Assembly: GCA_944472135.2 (NCBI GenBank)
Contig: OX235264.1
Location: forward strand, 81,664,319-81,728,318
Length of the DNA: 64,000 nt
Direction: 5' to 3'
DNA from: Trichobilharzia regenti
Taxonomy: Eukaryota > Platyhelminthes > Trematoda > Strigeidida > Schistosomatidae
Below are positions 25,026-40,303 of the stretch, piece by piece. The notes under the pieces are model-generated. The model searched no databases and was not told where the DNA came from. It saw only the letters and a list, made by a program, of their open reading frames with translations. Position 1 is the stretch's first letter; each line of letters opens with the position of its first letter. The position numbers and the translations under genes were made by a program.

Positions 25026-28000
25026 ATGTCGTCGGAGAGGAGGATAGAGTGACAAAATAACACGATATCACATCATCCTGCTCAAATCTCTACTCTCGCC
25101 TCATTTCAGTTGGTCATTGTAAAGAATAGTGTGAAATTCTTATGACATCTCAAACAACATCTGTCTTCACATCTATTCATAAATCATAAATTAAAAAGAT
25201 GACAAACTTTCCAATTCTCACAGTTTACTCCATAGGTCAACATTCAATTCACGTAGGTTTGCTATTATTACTTTATAAACATTTATAAATAGAAGGAAAT
25301 GTATCGAATTTTCGAGATCCGACAACCATCAAAGTTCACACTGTATCTTGAATTAGCTAGTGATAACTCAATGTTTGACTCTACCTGTAAATATTCACTT
25401 AACATTTCTCAAAACCTCTCAGTGTCTGTCACAAAACAGCTTTCACCGTTAACATAACGAAGAATTACATCGATAAAATCGCAGCTGTTAAACGTTTATC
25501 ACAAACTAACACCAGTTAGCTAGAGAGAAAGAGACTATTGCGAAGCAGGGAGCACTTGACAGCTATTTAGTCCTATTCTGGGACTGTTCAGTAATGCGTA
25601 TCCACGAATCCCCCGGAGACCCAATCTACCAATTTCATAATACGAGATCAAGCTCTTCGACCATTCAGCCACTTGTTGGGCTGGAATTCAATCATCCCCG
25701 AATTACAACTTTATCGCTGGAAGGCGTTAGGGGGGTTCACTAGTGACCCGATCGAAAGCTGCTACCTTGACGTGGTGGTCAGGCTTGAACACCGCAACGA
25801 CCTAATCAAGCTATACTGGCTGAGACTTATTTCCCTTGAGGTCCTACCATGCCAGAAAGGTTGTTTGGATAGCGGTTAGACAAAAAGCAACTACCCAATC
25901 CAACACTATGATACATACAAACTCACAAAATATCATGCCGGATTGGCCGGGATTAACAACGACTGCGCTTCCTGCTGACGTGTCACATGGCAGGAGTGAT
26001 AAATATGCTACTGAGACACACCAAACAATAACGAACAAACAAAAGCAGGCCGCGTGTGACCGACCTCAAGCAGTTGTCCCCCGGGTTCTACGCAATCAAC
26101 TTCCACGGTGTGGGCAGCCGGGAAGTAACAATCGCCCTCACAATCCGAAATGCACACGAAACCTCACTAATGAAGATTCCAAAAAACAGAGCTTACGAGC
26201 TGTCCGGTACTCTCTGGATCTCAATGATCTCTTCAGCTGACATTAGTCAAAAACAAAAATCTAACGATTGAAATTAATCAAAATCCACACAAATCATAGA
26301 CATCTGAACATCAGTGGAAGTTGTCTGCTATTTGCAGGAATCTACATCGATTTGCAAGATCGTTACGGCACTTGCGATTCTCCGACAGAAATGTTAGTCA
26401 AACCACGGGTCACGCATTCACAGCATAAATCTCGGACACAGACAAAGTCTCAATAACAATAATAAGTAAGTAAGTAAGTAAGTAGGTGTAGACAAGATTT
26501 GACTAACGTCATACTAGACATCATACGCCATTTTGCTTTTCCAGCCAACTAACAAATATTGTTCATCAAACAACAGTCATGTGATATTAACAATGTCAAT
26601 AAAACATAATTAGGCATATCTTCAGCTATATACAGACTGAAATTTGCATAGACTTAATGAATCGAAGAAATAAGCATAGGGATTGTAGGGAAGTGAAGTG
26701 ATGTGATGAAATGACGATCACAACACACATGGAAAGATACTAACTATTCGCAATCAGTTTAGGCGAATAGTCGAGAAGACATTTGGTTGATGTTCTACTA
26801 AAAAGTATTACTTACACAGAAATATAAATAATAACAATAATTTTTCCTTCACGTTCCCAGTGGAACATAGGGCTCCAAGCTAGAGGCTTGAAGTTTCTGT
26901 AGCAGTGTTTAGTTTTTACAGGATGGGGGTTGCTAGCCCCATGCCCAACCTTTCCTCTTTACCAGGATTATTTCAGGTTGAGCGAGGTAAAGGAGTGCGC
27001 CGGCCGGGGATCGAGCCCCACAACATGTACATGGTCAGCGAGCGTCCTAACCGCTGTGCCACCGACGCACACACAGAAACATACATGTATGAAATCGCGT
27101 GATAATATATAAGAAAGCGTTTAGTAGCTATATGAAATCAAATATGTAATCTGTGAAGACATGGACTACGCGTGTGAATTATTTCAAAGTCTCTACATTG
27201 TGTTGTGTACGGAGACATCAGTTTCACAGTGGAATGTGAGTGAGACAATCAGTTACATTTCCATGATTCATCCATGAGACAATCAGATGGAGATGATGAT
27301 GCAATCGAGATAGACATATTCCTCAGGATGCTAGAAACGAATTGAATTGAAACTATATCAGCTGTTTGTTGAGTGGGACGCAGGCCATAGATTAGTCAGG
27401 CCACTTCCACCAGTATTTGTCGAATCCACTGTACCTTTGCACCCAGTTGCATCAGTCGTTGTTCTGACAGCTTCATTTTTCGTACTCGGGAACACTCACT
27501 CACTAGCGTGACGAAATAAGGGTGTCATATAAAAACCATTAACAGCTCGATATTAGCACACCTGATGCAATCAGACGATAACGCCAGCATAGGAGAATCC
27601 TTCTCTGTCGTCTGTCGTGTACTGAATAAAAAGCCACCTGAAGCCAATAAGTAGCCAATACTCAAAACAGCAGCGGAAGCCATAACAACTCGCTAAAAAC
27701 AGCCAAAACTCAGTGTACAAACTGAACAAGATCAGCTACCATTGGTAGCCTGGCCTACCACTCAATGAACAAATTCATAAATACTGAATCACGTCACACT
27801 GTCACACATACATCACTCTCTAACTCATTTTATCCCCCTCTTTTTTCTTCATAGTATCATCCGTTCAGTCACATGAACTTTACAAATAAATAGCCTGAAT
27901 AGAATGACATATGGACATTAACATGAGCATCAACTATTGTGTTCATTGATTAGTTTTGAGGTAGTCTGTTCTAAATTGAATGTTATTTTTATGCATATTA

Positions 28001-31000
28001 TCACATACACATGCATACACACACATGTTTTTTTGTGACTATGATCTAATAACTATCTATTCCCACAATCGTCGTCGAATTTTGATGTCAGTGTCTCGAT
28101 GTTATCTAAAAACTGTTATTGCTGTTGTTGTTGTTGTTTTGTTGTTGTTGTTGTTGTAGATGTCAATCGGAATTATTCACTCACGATCATGGATACATAA
28201 TTGTAGAACCTTAAGAGAAGACAGTTATCGAAAAGAAATGTGCTTTGTGCACTAATAAGCCAATTAAAAGTTTCGAATGAGTTACACACTTTGTTTTCAT
28301 GTCAGTGGTTAAGGGAACGAACACCATACATGAAAAATGGATGAATGTATAATAATCTTTATGTATGAATGGAGCATTAACTATACGAGTGAATCGCCAA
28401 TCCTATTGAAGGGGTCAGAGGGTGAGGTCGTCTTCCACTCTCAACCAATCAAAGATATCTACCCAGCTGGATTCTTCTCAAATGATTGGTTGATAAAATC
28501 AATCGTCACTGCCAATCGCGTTGAAATACTGACTGCTTAAAAGGACAACAATTGATAAGAATCGGTCAATTATTAAACAACGCGAGAACACACCGAACAC
28601 AAAGAATGGCCACATGCTATGCTGAACAGCAGTTGAAACTGTTGGCTAATGATTATCAAGTGGATATCAACTCAATCGACTTCGCTTTAGAACTCGACAA
28701 GAATGACTCACTACACTCCTATCGATCCGAATTTCATCTACCAGATTACAATGAAGTGATGAAAGTGATTCAGTCGAAATCTGACAACACTAGTCGAGGA
28801 AATGATGCAAGTGATTCCCCGAAACGGGTTCTCTACTTTTGTGGAAATTCAATGGGTTTGCAACCAACACGCTTGAAAGCCTATCTGGACAGTATATTAA
28901 ATGAGTGGAGAGATTTAGGCGTTTTAGCCTATCATTATGGTAAGCTTCCAGCATCCTATTGTGATAAACAATTGTCAATCGATTGTGCTCAATGGATTGT
29001 CAATGCTCAAGCAAGTGAAGTTAGCATCACTTGTAATCTATCAGTTAATATGCACATGTTGATTGCGAAATTTTACCGACCAAAAGGCGATAAAAACTGC
29101 ATCCTAATTGAAGATGGAATCTTCCCAAGTGATCTGTATGTCTTAGAATCACAAATCAATTGGCATGGTTTAACACCAGACGAGTGCATTATCAAGATTA
29201 AACCACGTGTCAATGAGTACTGTTTGAGAAATGAAGATATTCTACAAGCGATTAAACAGAATCAGCATCGAATTGCATTGATTTGGTTACCGGGAGTACA
29301 GTATGTTACCGGACAGTTATTCAACATGGAGGAAATTACTCGATGGGGTCATGAATATTCACAATGTCCAGTTGGATGGGATTTAGCTCATGCTGTCGGT
29401 AATGTGCCCCTCCGTTTACACGACTGGATGTTGATATGGCTGTATGGTGTTCATACAAATACTTGAATGGCAGTCCAGGAGCTATAGGTGGTTTATTCGT
29501 CCATGAAAGACATCATCATCAAGAAGGCAGTTATGGACCGAAATTTATTGAGTCCAATAGCAATAGCAACAACAACAACAACACCAAGAACAACACTAAT
29601 TCTATTCACAATGAAATATCTGGTCCACAGTTGACCGGTTGGTGGAGTCATCGATCCGAGACACGACTTGATCTTACTGGCCATATGGAATTAGCGAAAG
29701 GCGCTGATGCCTATCGAATATCTAATCCTCCATTACTATTGGCAGCCGCCTTAACGGTCAGTCTCGATATAGTCAAATCATGTGGAGGTATGCATCGTTT
29801 GAGAGAAAAGTCAATACAATTGACTAATTACCTTGAATACTTAATTACAAAAGTCCATTAGCTCTTCCAAACAATCAATATCAGCTGGTGACACCATCCA
29901 ATCCAAGTGAACGTGGTGCACAGTTGACATTGAGTTTCACTTTCGCTAATGTCGAGAAAGTTTATGAGAATCTCTTGCAGTTGGGTGCCATATGTGATTA
30001 CCGAAAACCAAGTTTCCTACGTATTTCACCAATACCACTGTATAACAGTTTTGAAGACGTCTACTTATTTGTGAAATGCCTTCGTCAAACTTTCAATAAT
30101 ACAACAAATTAGTTACATTGTATTCAGCCTATTGTCACAGTTAAATAAAAGCTGAGGTAATACAAAAGTATGACCACGAATAAATGTGTTTTTATCTTGT
30201 TTCACTTGCAAAACTCTCCACTGGGATAGATCAACTACAGAATAGAAGTATACTCGGTGCTCTCAGTTTTACCGACAATCACTAAATCGTTCAGGATGTG
30301 AATAACTCACCAGTAACTTATTTTCAATTTCGACAGTGAGTGATGTTAGTTCGACTCTTAGGATACAAAGGCATCCGACCAATTGTCTAGCTACCAGGAC
30401 AGTCATACGAATATTCATAACAGGTGACGACTACACATAATATGATGATGATGGTGATGAGCATATTATGACAACAAATCTGACCCATCATCAGTTGGGG
30501 TATTGTGTGCTTGACCTGCATATCTCATGGTATACACAAGACAACATACACGATAACTACAGTCAATATGGTTTCTACAGTGAGCTTTATGGGTAGTGCA
30601 AAAGGCAGCCTTATCAGGGTGCATGCAATCAAGATCTAACTTAAGACGATATCAAGGCGTCTGTGAAAGAAACTACTGAGTATCCACACAAGACAGTTTA
30701 CTTGAATACCTCCTTTTCAATGGCAATTACACACACGAAATAAATAATCATCATTATATCTATGCTCGTTTCACAGAAAAGAACAAAAATTACAAAGATG
30801 TTTACATTTTCAACATTCTTCACAGGTGATAAACTCAGATCTGATGATTGAGAACGCTTTTCTTGGTTAGTTGAAGCCAGTGTTTGCTGACAATTGACAT
30901 TCATACATTCACTGCCTACAACAATTGGTTGACTTTGTGAATCAGAAGGCTGATTGGAATTTTCATCAGGAGGTTTGTAGAATATTCTCAGAACGAAGTA

Positions 31001-34000
31001 CTTTGCACGAAAAATAGCCGGCTCCAATCCTGAAACATAAACAAAAGGATTGTCATCCATCAAATAAATTCATGCTACTGATACAGAGGACATTTATTTA
31101 CATGGCGTTCGATATTACGCTGTGAATTAAGCAGACTACTTAATTATGGCAGTGTCGGTTGGGCTGAGATCTTCTTAAACACTTCAACCAACTTCGATTC
31201 TCCTTAGAATTGTTTCTTCTCAGAATTCTAAAGTCATTAGCCTGATTAGGTTGAATATCAACGTTACGTGGAAGACATACAACTCCGTTGGATGCTGTTG
31301 CAGCTGCTATTTCATTTCTGAAATCGATGGTTTAACGGGAAATCTTTTACTCCACTTCTGAACAGCATCTTCACTCATTTCCGCACTCGAATCATTTCCT
31401 CTAACTCCGCCTAGTTAACTAGCTTGCTAGTTTTCTGGCCGGTCCCAAGCGTGGGTAAAGAGGGAGGGTTGGGCATGGGGCTAGCAACCCCGCACCACTA
31501 AATCTTTCAGACTGCTAGAGAAACCTCAACAAACAGAAAGTATATTGAAAATAAAATGACTTCTAATAACAGTCTTATTCTTCCCTTGAATCGGAGAGGC
31601 AAAATGGCATAGCGGGCCGGCTGGTGAAAGCCTTCGGGAAGCCAGTCAGCCACCCAATGTGTCTTCTCTCGACGAAACGTAGAATGTCCGTACAATGTAC
31701 GAGACTGGGAAGGCTGTGTAGGTAGCCAGGATGCGAACATATGGCATAGAAGTACTGAGTATCAGTCTGCGAGAGCAGATGGAACGGATGTGGATTGATA
31801 ACAATGTCAACGGTAGAGTCAATAATTTACTCTGGTCACTCAGACAACCACGACGGACACACTGAGGGAGTGGCTATCATGATGCTACCAGTGGCAGCAA
31901 AGACCTAATGCGGCGGGAACCAAGCTCACCAAGCGGGATTATGACAGCAAGGTTCAACGAAAAGGGGAGGAGGGAAGCTCACAATTATCCAATGCTACAA
32001 ACAACGCTGAACAAGAAAAGAAGGAAGATTTTACAGACAACTACAAACAGTAATGGATACATCCCAAATGGTGACATCAAAATCCTTAAGAGCGATGTGA
32101 ATGCCAAACTGGGAGCAGATGATACAGGGGGAGAACTCATCATGGGTAGAGAGACTGGCTGGGAGGAATGAATGATAGCGGTGAATTATTCGCAGACTTC
32201 TGCTTTTTCCACGATTTGGTAATCGGAGGGAGTGTGTACAAACACAAGGATACACACAAAGCAACATCGATTTCGTCTGACGGACACACCACAAACCAAA
32301 TAGATTTCATATCAATCTCAAGGAAATGGAGACGCAGCCTGTTGGATAAAAGTTTAGAAGGGGAGCATTTGTGGGCGGGCTCAGGCCATAATCTAGTACA
32401 AGGAATCTTCAAGGTGAAACTGAAATCCATAAAAACAAACGGAGACAGAGCACTGTAATTCAAGTTGAACATTCAGAAACTGAAGGACAAAACTATAAGG
32501 GATGACTTTGCTACGGATATCAGAGCAAACTCGGACACACTACGTGGCATCACTGAGGAAACCTGTGTGAAAGAACACTGGAACTCTCTGAAAGCCATAT
32601 TTAAGGAAACGTGTACAACTGTTCTAGGAGGAAGGAAGAGACAAGATAAGGAATTGCTGTCAACGGATACCTGGAAGCTAATCTCGGAAAGTAGAGGAGG
32701 ATGGTGAAAGAGAAGACGACTCAATGCAAAGATGGAAAATAGAAGGAGAAGCTGATTTCAGTGTACACTGCACTGAATAAAGAGAGGAGTGAAGAAGAGT
32801 GCCAGAAAAGACAAACAACAATTCTAAGACACACTAGCAACTGAAGCAAAACAGACATGGCGCAAGCAAAAGAGACATCAGGACGCCATATCGAATAAAC
32901 AAGTCTCTATCCAGAAAGAGATCAACCCAGATGATGAAACCAATAAAAGATGATCAAGAGGACCTGATCAGCAAGGTGCCTACTGACTAGAAGAAGGGCT
33001 ACCTCGTCAAACTTCCAAGGTCAGTGCAAGAACTGATTGGTGTGGAATAATGCACTTGTCCACGCCAAGTAAAATACTAAGTCGCATCATCCTGGAGAGA
33101 ATAAAGGATGCACTGGATACAGAGCTCCGGCCACCGGATAAACTGGTTTCAGGAAAGGAAAATCATGTGCTGATCACACTGCAACTCTACGCATCATCAT
33201 CACGGAACAAAGTATAGAATAGCAGTCAAACCTCTACTTCAACTTCATCGACTTCGAAAAGGCCTTCGACAGACAGCGTTGACAGAAAAGTAACTTGGAA
33301 ACTGCTTCAACACTACGGAGTACCTCAACTCTTTGTCAATTTCATTTAACAGCTGGATATATAACGTGTCAAGTGATCCACAACGGAAAACTCAGCGAGG
33401 TGTTCGAAGTGCATACACGACTAAGATAAGACAGCCTGCCTATTATAACCACGGATGATATTCTTAATTGTGGCGAACTGAATTATGCGTCAGACTGTGC
33501 ATTAGGAACGAGGAGTCAAGAATACGCTGGACGACCGATAAGACTCTGGAAGATCTGGATTTCGCGCGTGAATGATTTATGTCTGATGTCAAACAAAGCC
33601 GAAAAAACTTGTAGCCGGGCGAAAACCAATAAACTGACTGAGGAGGCAGAGAAAACAGGACTCCAGGTGAACACAGAGAAGATGGAGGTGATGAAGGTCA
33701 CCAACCAACAGCAACAACAACCAGCACCAATCATCATCAACGGGAGAGATTTCACAAAGGTTGCCTCCTTCACTAATCTGGGAAGCATCGTTTCAACTAC
33801 AGCCGGAACGGACGAAGATGTCAAAGCTGGGGAGAATCGGATAGGCAAGATACGCCTTCATCAACCTGAAAGCGGTTTGGAAATCTTCTGCACTCCACGG
33901 CATAAGGAATAAGACTCGCATTTTCAACACCAATGTGAAGTCAGTCCTTCTATACGAGTCAGAAAGTTGGCCAGCATGTAACTAAAAGGATTTCCAACAG

Positions 34001-37000
34001 GTTGCAAACTTTTATCAGTAGCTGTTTTCTCTCCATACTGAAAATCAAATGGCCAGAAAGAATAGGCAACAAGAAACTCTGCAGTGGAACAAACCAACGA
34101 AGAGCCGATCGCTCCACCAAATATGTAGGAGAAAGTGGAGATGGATCGGGCATAAATTGAGGAGGCCGCCGAATGACATCGCACGCCAGACCCTCGAGTG
34201 GAATCCCGTTGGGAAGTGACGAGTGGGTCGTCCTAGGGTGACAAGGAGGAGATCGTGTGAGGAAGAGATGAGAGAGCTAGGTCAATCATGGACCCAGATG
34301 AAGAGGACAGCAGAAAACAGAAGAAAGTGGAGATGTTTTGTTGAAGCCCTATGTTCCACTCGAACCGACAGGGAATAATAAATAATAATAATAATCTTTT
34401 CCTCTCCATCTTACTCTTGCTTTCCTAATAAATTTAAATAATGTCATGTATTTATAGATTGGAGCAAATCGTTGTAATCTCCTAACACTGTGTGTATTTA
34501 CTGAGATTCTGTGAGAAAAGACTGCATTAGTTTACTCCGAATGACTCGTGGTAACTAACTCAGTAAGAAGTAAATTGGTCAATGGTGTGATTTTTATGAC
34601 AAGAATTATTACGAGCTGATTATGCATTTTCTCCGTCTCAATTCAAAGAACACAATTCTGAACTTCAAGGTGTATTTCTTCAAGAACCGAAATCATTTTG
34701 AAAACAGGGATGAAATCAGAACTCGGAAAAGGATTTAGAACTATTTGTCTGAGATGTCTTACTCAACGTAAAGTAAATCTCCCACTCGGAACACACGGAA
34801 TCGGTAACGATAATCAATACTAGTGATAATAGTGTGAAGTAAATCTGATGTTCGATGATGTTCATAAAGACTTCCGTCACAATAATCTCATCTAGTTTGT
34901 CGGTTGAACACCTACAGATGGAATTATTGAAGACTAATTCGTGTATATCTCAGAGTAAATCCACAGGACGCATTAAATACGTCAACCCAATAATGAAAAC
35001 TGAACAACGTAAGCTTCGCCGGTATCTACTGAAACAGTTTCGGTTCATGTTACAGTTATGGTAACACGTCCTATTCACTGACATATTATACACACGTTTT
35101 AGTTACGTAAACATGTGTATCAATGAATACAAGAAAAGACATACCGAACTCCAGCTTCTCTATCGCTTCCAAAGGTATTCGAATATACGCTGGACGATTA
35201 TTTCTGTCCGTGAAATCAGTTCTAAAAATCAATAATCATGATAATGAATAGAAAGGAACTTAAAATCACTAAGCATACATGAAGGCAAAATATTCATAAT
35301 TTCAAGTTCAAAAACGTTATTCATTACGACAATCATCTCATGAATCATGATTGCCACACGTGAAATCTACACTGTAACTAACAGTTGAACTACACATACA
35401 TTTTTTCTTTTCACTCCGCATTAATGAGGCCATTCAGTGTATTGTAGTTATAGGCATCACAAGTATGTCTTCTGTCTCTTTTCATTTCTCCTCTCATCAG
35501 GCTGTATCAATTTCACCTGAAAACTCTTCTAGATAAGTCGAAATGAATTAGGATTAATAGATTTCTTTTTTCCTTATTATCACAGTTTACAGTGTCATGA
35601 ACAGAAAACGACTCAGTGAAGAAACATTTCCCATTGAAACAGTGTCATTCCATGTATATATCTATTTATTTAGTGTTTTGGTTGTGGATGTGAGTATTTA
35701 TAGACAATATGAGAATCTGTTATTGACTCGTATACTAGTCTGCTCAAGAGTCGTAATAATGGAGAAATAACACTAAGGCGATGATAGTAGAAGAGGTTGG
35801 ATAAAGCGTTTCTGAACTGAAAATTCAGGTTTCCACTTATAGATTGCTTAGCGAAATCATCTCGAACGAATTGGTCGTACTTCATATATCACTCTGAAGG
35901 AAGTCCCTACTGATGCAAAGTGGTCTCAAGTAATGAAACACTCCAGGATTGAGTTGCTGACTGTTTTACATTCATCTTCTGACAACCATGCTGATAAACG
36001 TGCATGGGTGCACCTAGACAATTTCCTGCTGTCAAGGTCTATGTACATAGCTCTACCGGAAAAAGTGAATTCGTAAATACACATTGTAGTTTATATATGA
36101 TTGATGACCAAACCTGTAACCAATCGAAACGCTGCAAACCAAAACTTGAAAATTAATCTGATACCCACTAACAACTGGCTCTATGCAGGAAGTTAACTGG
36201 AGACCTAGTGAGAATCCTCGACCAACGTGGTTCACCATCAGGTTAAGTGGTGCCCGGTGGTCGCTCTTATATATCGTGAATTCGCAGAGATTGGAATTTA
36301 TGGGTCATTGGGTAAAATCCCTGTGGCTGAATGGTCTACGAGCTCCTCTTGCAACTGAAACGTCCTGAGTTCGAACCCCAGTGGGTGTGTATTGTTAAAT
36401 TGTCCCAAACCAAGATGAAACAGCTGTCCAGTACTCTTTCTTTTCCAATGATCTCTCCAAACGGTGAGAAAATCTGTCACCAATCAAAACCCTGGAAACC
36501 AACACTTGGAAACATGTATATCTAACACAGGAATTAATCGTGAGATCGAAATCAACTGGAACACTTCAGTCATCACCTATTTCATGATGGAGACTTTTGC
36601 GAACACCTTTGAAAAAATCTATTCAATCACCAGTTTAGGAGAATGAATACACAATACAATGTAAATCGTTTCCCTACTCCTAATTCGATCATTCCATTCC
36701 TGAAGTACAATGTTAGTACATATGTAATAACAGAATTCTATGACAACTAGTAGGATTGTATAAACAAAGTTAGAAAGTTACATTAGCACCTTGATATGAT
36801 CTATGAGGAATAAATTGTGACTGAAATGTCGTCTGTAAACAATCTGTGTTCGTGTCCTAAATTAAATACGATTATTCCAGTGTGTAAATATCTAGTGTTA
36901 TGTGGACAATGAATGTATACTGTATGTTTAGTCTACTCTGGTACATCCCCAGTTGTGACTATTTGTGACTGTGTAATATCCAGATGCTGATTCATTCACA

Positions 37001-40000
37001 AAACTGTAGTAATCGCGTAGATAGCTGCCTGTCATAAGATAGACGACTCATCAATTAGCAATTCACAAAATTAATCAAGTGAATAGAATCACTGACTATT
37101 GAACAATGACTAAATTGAAATTCACACATACTACAAATGAATGCCAACTGAAAATATCTTCACAAATCATCATAGAGGAAACTTACTTGATAAAGTGTAA
37201 ACACTTGTCAGTTACCAGTGCAACTGTATTCACATAGTGCATGTCACGAATAAACCTGTGAAACAGAAAATAATTCGTAGAAGTATTATAAGTATAAATA
37301 TGTATTCTTTTCATATGAACTCTTTATTCACTAATGTACTTCTATGAAAAAGCTACTGACATTTTGTGTGATGACAGGCAGTAGTGGAAATCAAGACGCA
37401 CATGTCGAATTAAACATATCTTATTCATTCCTTAACACAATAGGAAGAATATATGCATGTCTGAGAAACACAGTACAAGAACTTACAGCCAAGCGTATAG
37501 TTATAAATTAACTTCAAAGCAGGGCTGTTTTTCGATCCTAGATATATTGCTTAGTAGACAGATGGCCAGATGGATCAATTACACCACCTATCTATACAAA
37601 ACCTGACTGGATAGGACAAGACAGGACAGTATATTAATTATCACAATATTTGCCCTGTTTGATACAAAAGAGCCTTAATTAAGTGACCCTTCAATAGAAT
37701 CCAACCAAAATGCCCTAAATACACACTTGATGATGAAGAAGGGAAACTGATACAAACTCTGGTTGGTGAGAGCGATTATCCAGTGAGGTTAATACGGAGA
37801 CATAAAGTAGTCAGAACACCAAGATTCACTTCCCACCTCGCCATTAAGAAAGGAGCATATATCAAGCTACCCTATATGGCTGATCATACCAGCTTGGTAA
37901 CTCGACAAAGATTGAACGCTGTAATTCGAAAGACTTTTTATACGGGCGAGATTAGAATAATTGAGAATGTGAAGCCTATATATGCACCTCAGCCCTGAGA
38001 ACATACGAAAAATTGTGTCACATCTCACTGTATTAAACAGTTTAAATGTACATGTGGCCACACATAAATAGCGACGACTCATCGATCTCTGCAAGTAAGG
38101 GCTGTCTTCAGAGCATATTCCTAAATGGCTTCACAAGCCAATCAAATCCCCTGAACGCATTAGTGGTGAGAACAGGCGACCTAGCTCCTCTATTACTAAA
38201 GATAAATATAATGACAGGACATAAAATTGATGTTTACACCTCTGTTAATCCTGTCTATGAAACGTGTTTCGGGCATATCCTAAAGTTTGAGGAAGCCGCA
38301 GAATTTAGGAAGTTCAAACCACCTTTATGCCTTTAAAAACAGTTCATCATGTATTGGTTTCGTCATTTTCACTGTTATTTCGACCTTCAATTTGTCCTTT
38401 CAACTTCACCTATGTCTATTTTTCAACCCTTAATTCATTATTACTTTCACATGGATTATATATTCCAACGACAAATCCGTGTGTCATCATACTATTCGAA
38501 ATGTCTGGCGCAAAAACACATTACACGATTCAGACAAATTACGTCTTATTATCACTATGTCTAGAGGCTTCATAAAGGCAATTCATAATTGCTTCAAAAA
38601 ATAATACCAATAATTTAAGAGGTAAGTTTACAAATATTCACATTCATAATTTAAAAGTTGTAGTCATCCAAAACTGAGGCCTTGGAATTGATTTTGCTTT
38701 AATAGTCAGACGCCCACTGATGTTTGAAAAATCCGCAAGACATAACTAGCTGAAACAGACTAGTACCTAGATTGAATTAATTCATTTAGGGCTAAGCATG
38801 CTTACTTACTTGAACTCTCATTACAGCCAAAAGAACAAAAAGTAAAACAGTATATAGGAAAAGAAATAGGAAATGAATTTACTAATGTTACTATCATAAT
38901 AGTTGAAGGTCGACCAATGAATGACCTTGTCTAAATCCAAAGGTCATTAAATCTGCAATGCCTACAATATGCCTCATAGCCGAAAACCAGTGTGAAGTAC
39001 AGCTTTCAGTAATATTTGTAGAAGATACAAGCAGTAGTAGTTGTTGTTGTCTGCTGACGGTATGAGACATAATTCTAAGCCATTGAGTAGACATAGGATT
39101 GTGAGTGAACTAGTATTTAGACAGCTACTGAAACGTGAAACCCTATGGTCCACTCGAAACGTTGAAGAAGGAGAAGAATTTGAATAAAATCATCCCTGTG
39201 TACTGAAATGGCCTGGCAACATGTCTTGCAACATCAGTCTATTTTAAATAATGATCGTAAAATGAGTAATAAGAAATTTAAAGCCTCTGAAAGTGACATA
39301 TGAAAGCTTACGCTGAAATCTTAATTAGGCTGAAATCAGGATGGTATATGAAGCTATGAACTCACTCAGAGGTTAAGTCTATCTGATTTGCGATTGAAAC
39401 CATCCGATTAGACAACATACTTTAGTTAAGCAAATACCATTTAATGACTGTGAAGTCAAATATCTAAGTAAAGCTAATAGATCAGAGACAGATGGTTAAT
39501 CGATACATATAGCTAGAATGTAGCTAGAACTACAGAGCAAGACCACATTAGGTTAAGTAAGTAATCTGGAAAAGAAAACAGCCATTGTCATGTATGCATT
39601 CGCATACAACCACACAATACGATGTGACAGTATTAAAAACTAGTGTAGATAGGTGAAGAGAGAGAGGTTGATCACTGAATCTTTGTTCATTGAATTCACA
39701 TCCAATGCGTACAACAGAAATGATTTTTTTAATACGGAGCAAAGGTCGCTGTTGATAAATGGCTACAGTGGCCTGTCCGAAATGCTTTCTAGATGCGCTG
39801 GCCAAGTTTCTAACCCATATAAAAGAAATGATTGACTAAAAATTGCTGTTGAAAACCATGTATTTTTGTTCTTTTAATGCTGAGTTCAGCAGATTTCCAC
39901 GCTGATGATTTCAGATTGATGCAGGGGTACCTTGCCTTTCTGATTCCGCCTTTAACATCGTCATCCGTTCCGCCTATAGTTGAAATGATTCTGCCTACGC

Positions 40001-40256
40001 GGTAACCTCTTTCAAATTTATCCCGTTGATAGTGATTGTTGCCTGTTGCTGTTGTTGGTTGGTTATCGTCATCACCTCCGTCTTCTCTATGTCCACCCGA
40101 AGATGGTTTCCTGTTCATCGCTAAATTCAGAATATCGATAAGGCAATCAACAATGCTCACGGTCCCTCCATCAAAATTCGATTTCATTTGTAGATTTTAT
40201 AAAACTTGAAATAGCGTTTAGAAAGCTTTAAAAAATGTATCATTCTGATATGTATC

Positions 40257-40303
<47 letters not shown>

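Noticed and set aside
26463..26485. GTAA repeats as a possible array of splice donors or CRISPR-like repeat
   Set aside because: A plain tetranucleotide microsatellite without spacers.
29426..29852. Programmed frameshifting in KYNU
   Set aside because: No slippery heptamer with a downstream structure was seen. Single missing bases in homopolymers explain both breaks more simply.
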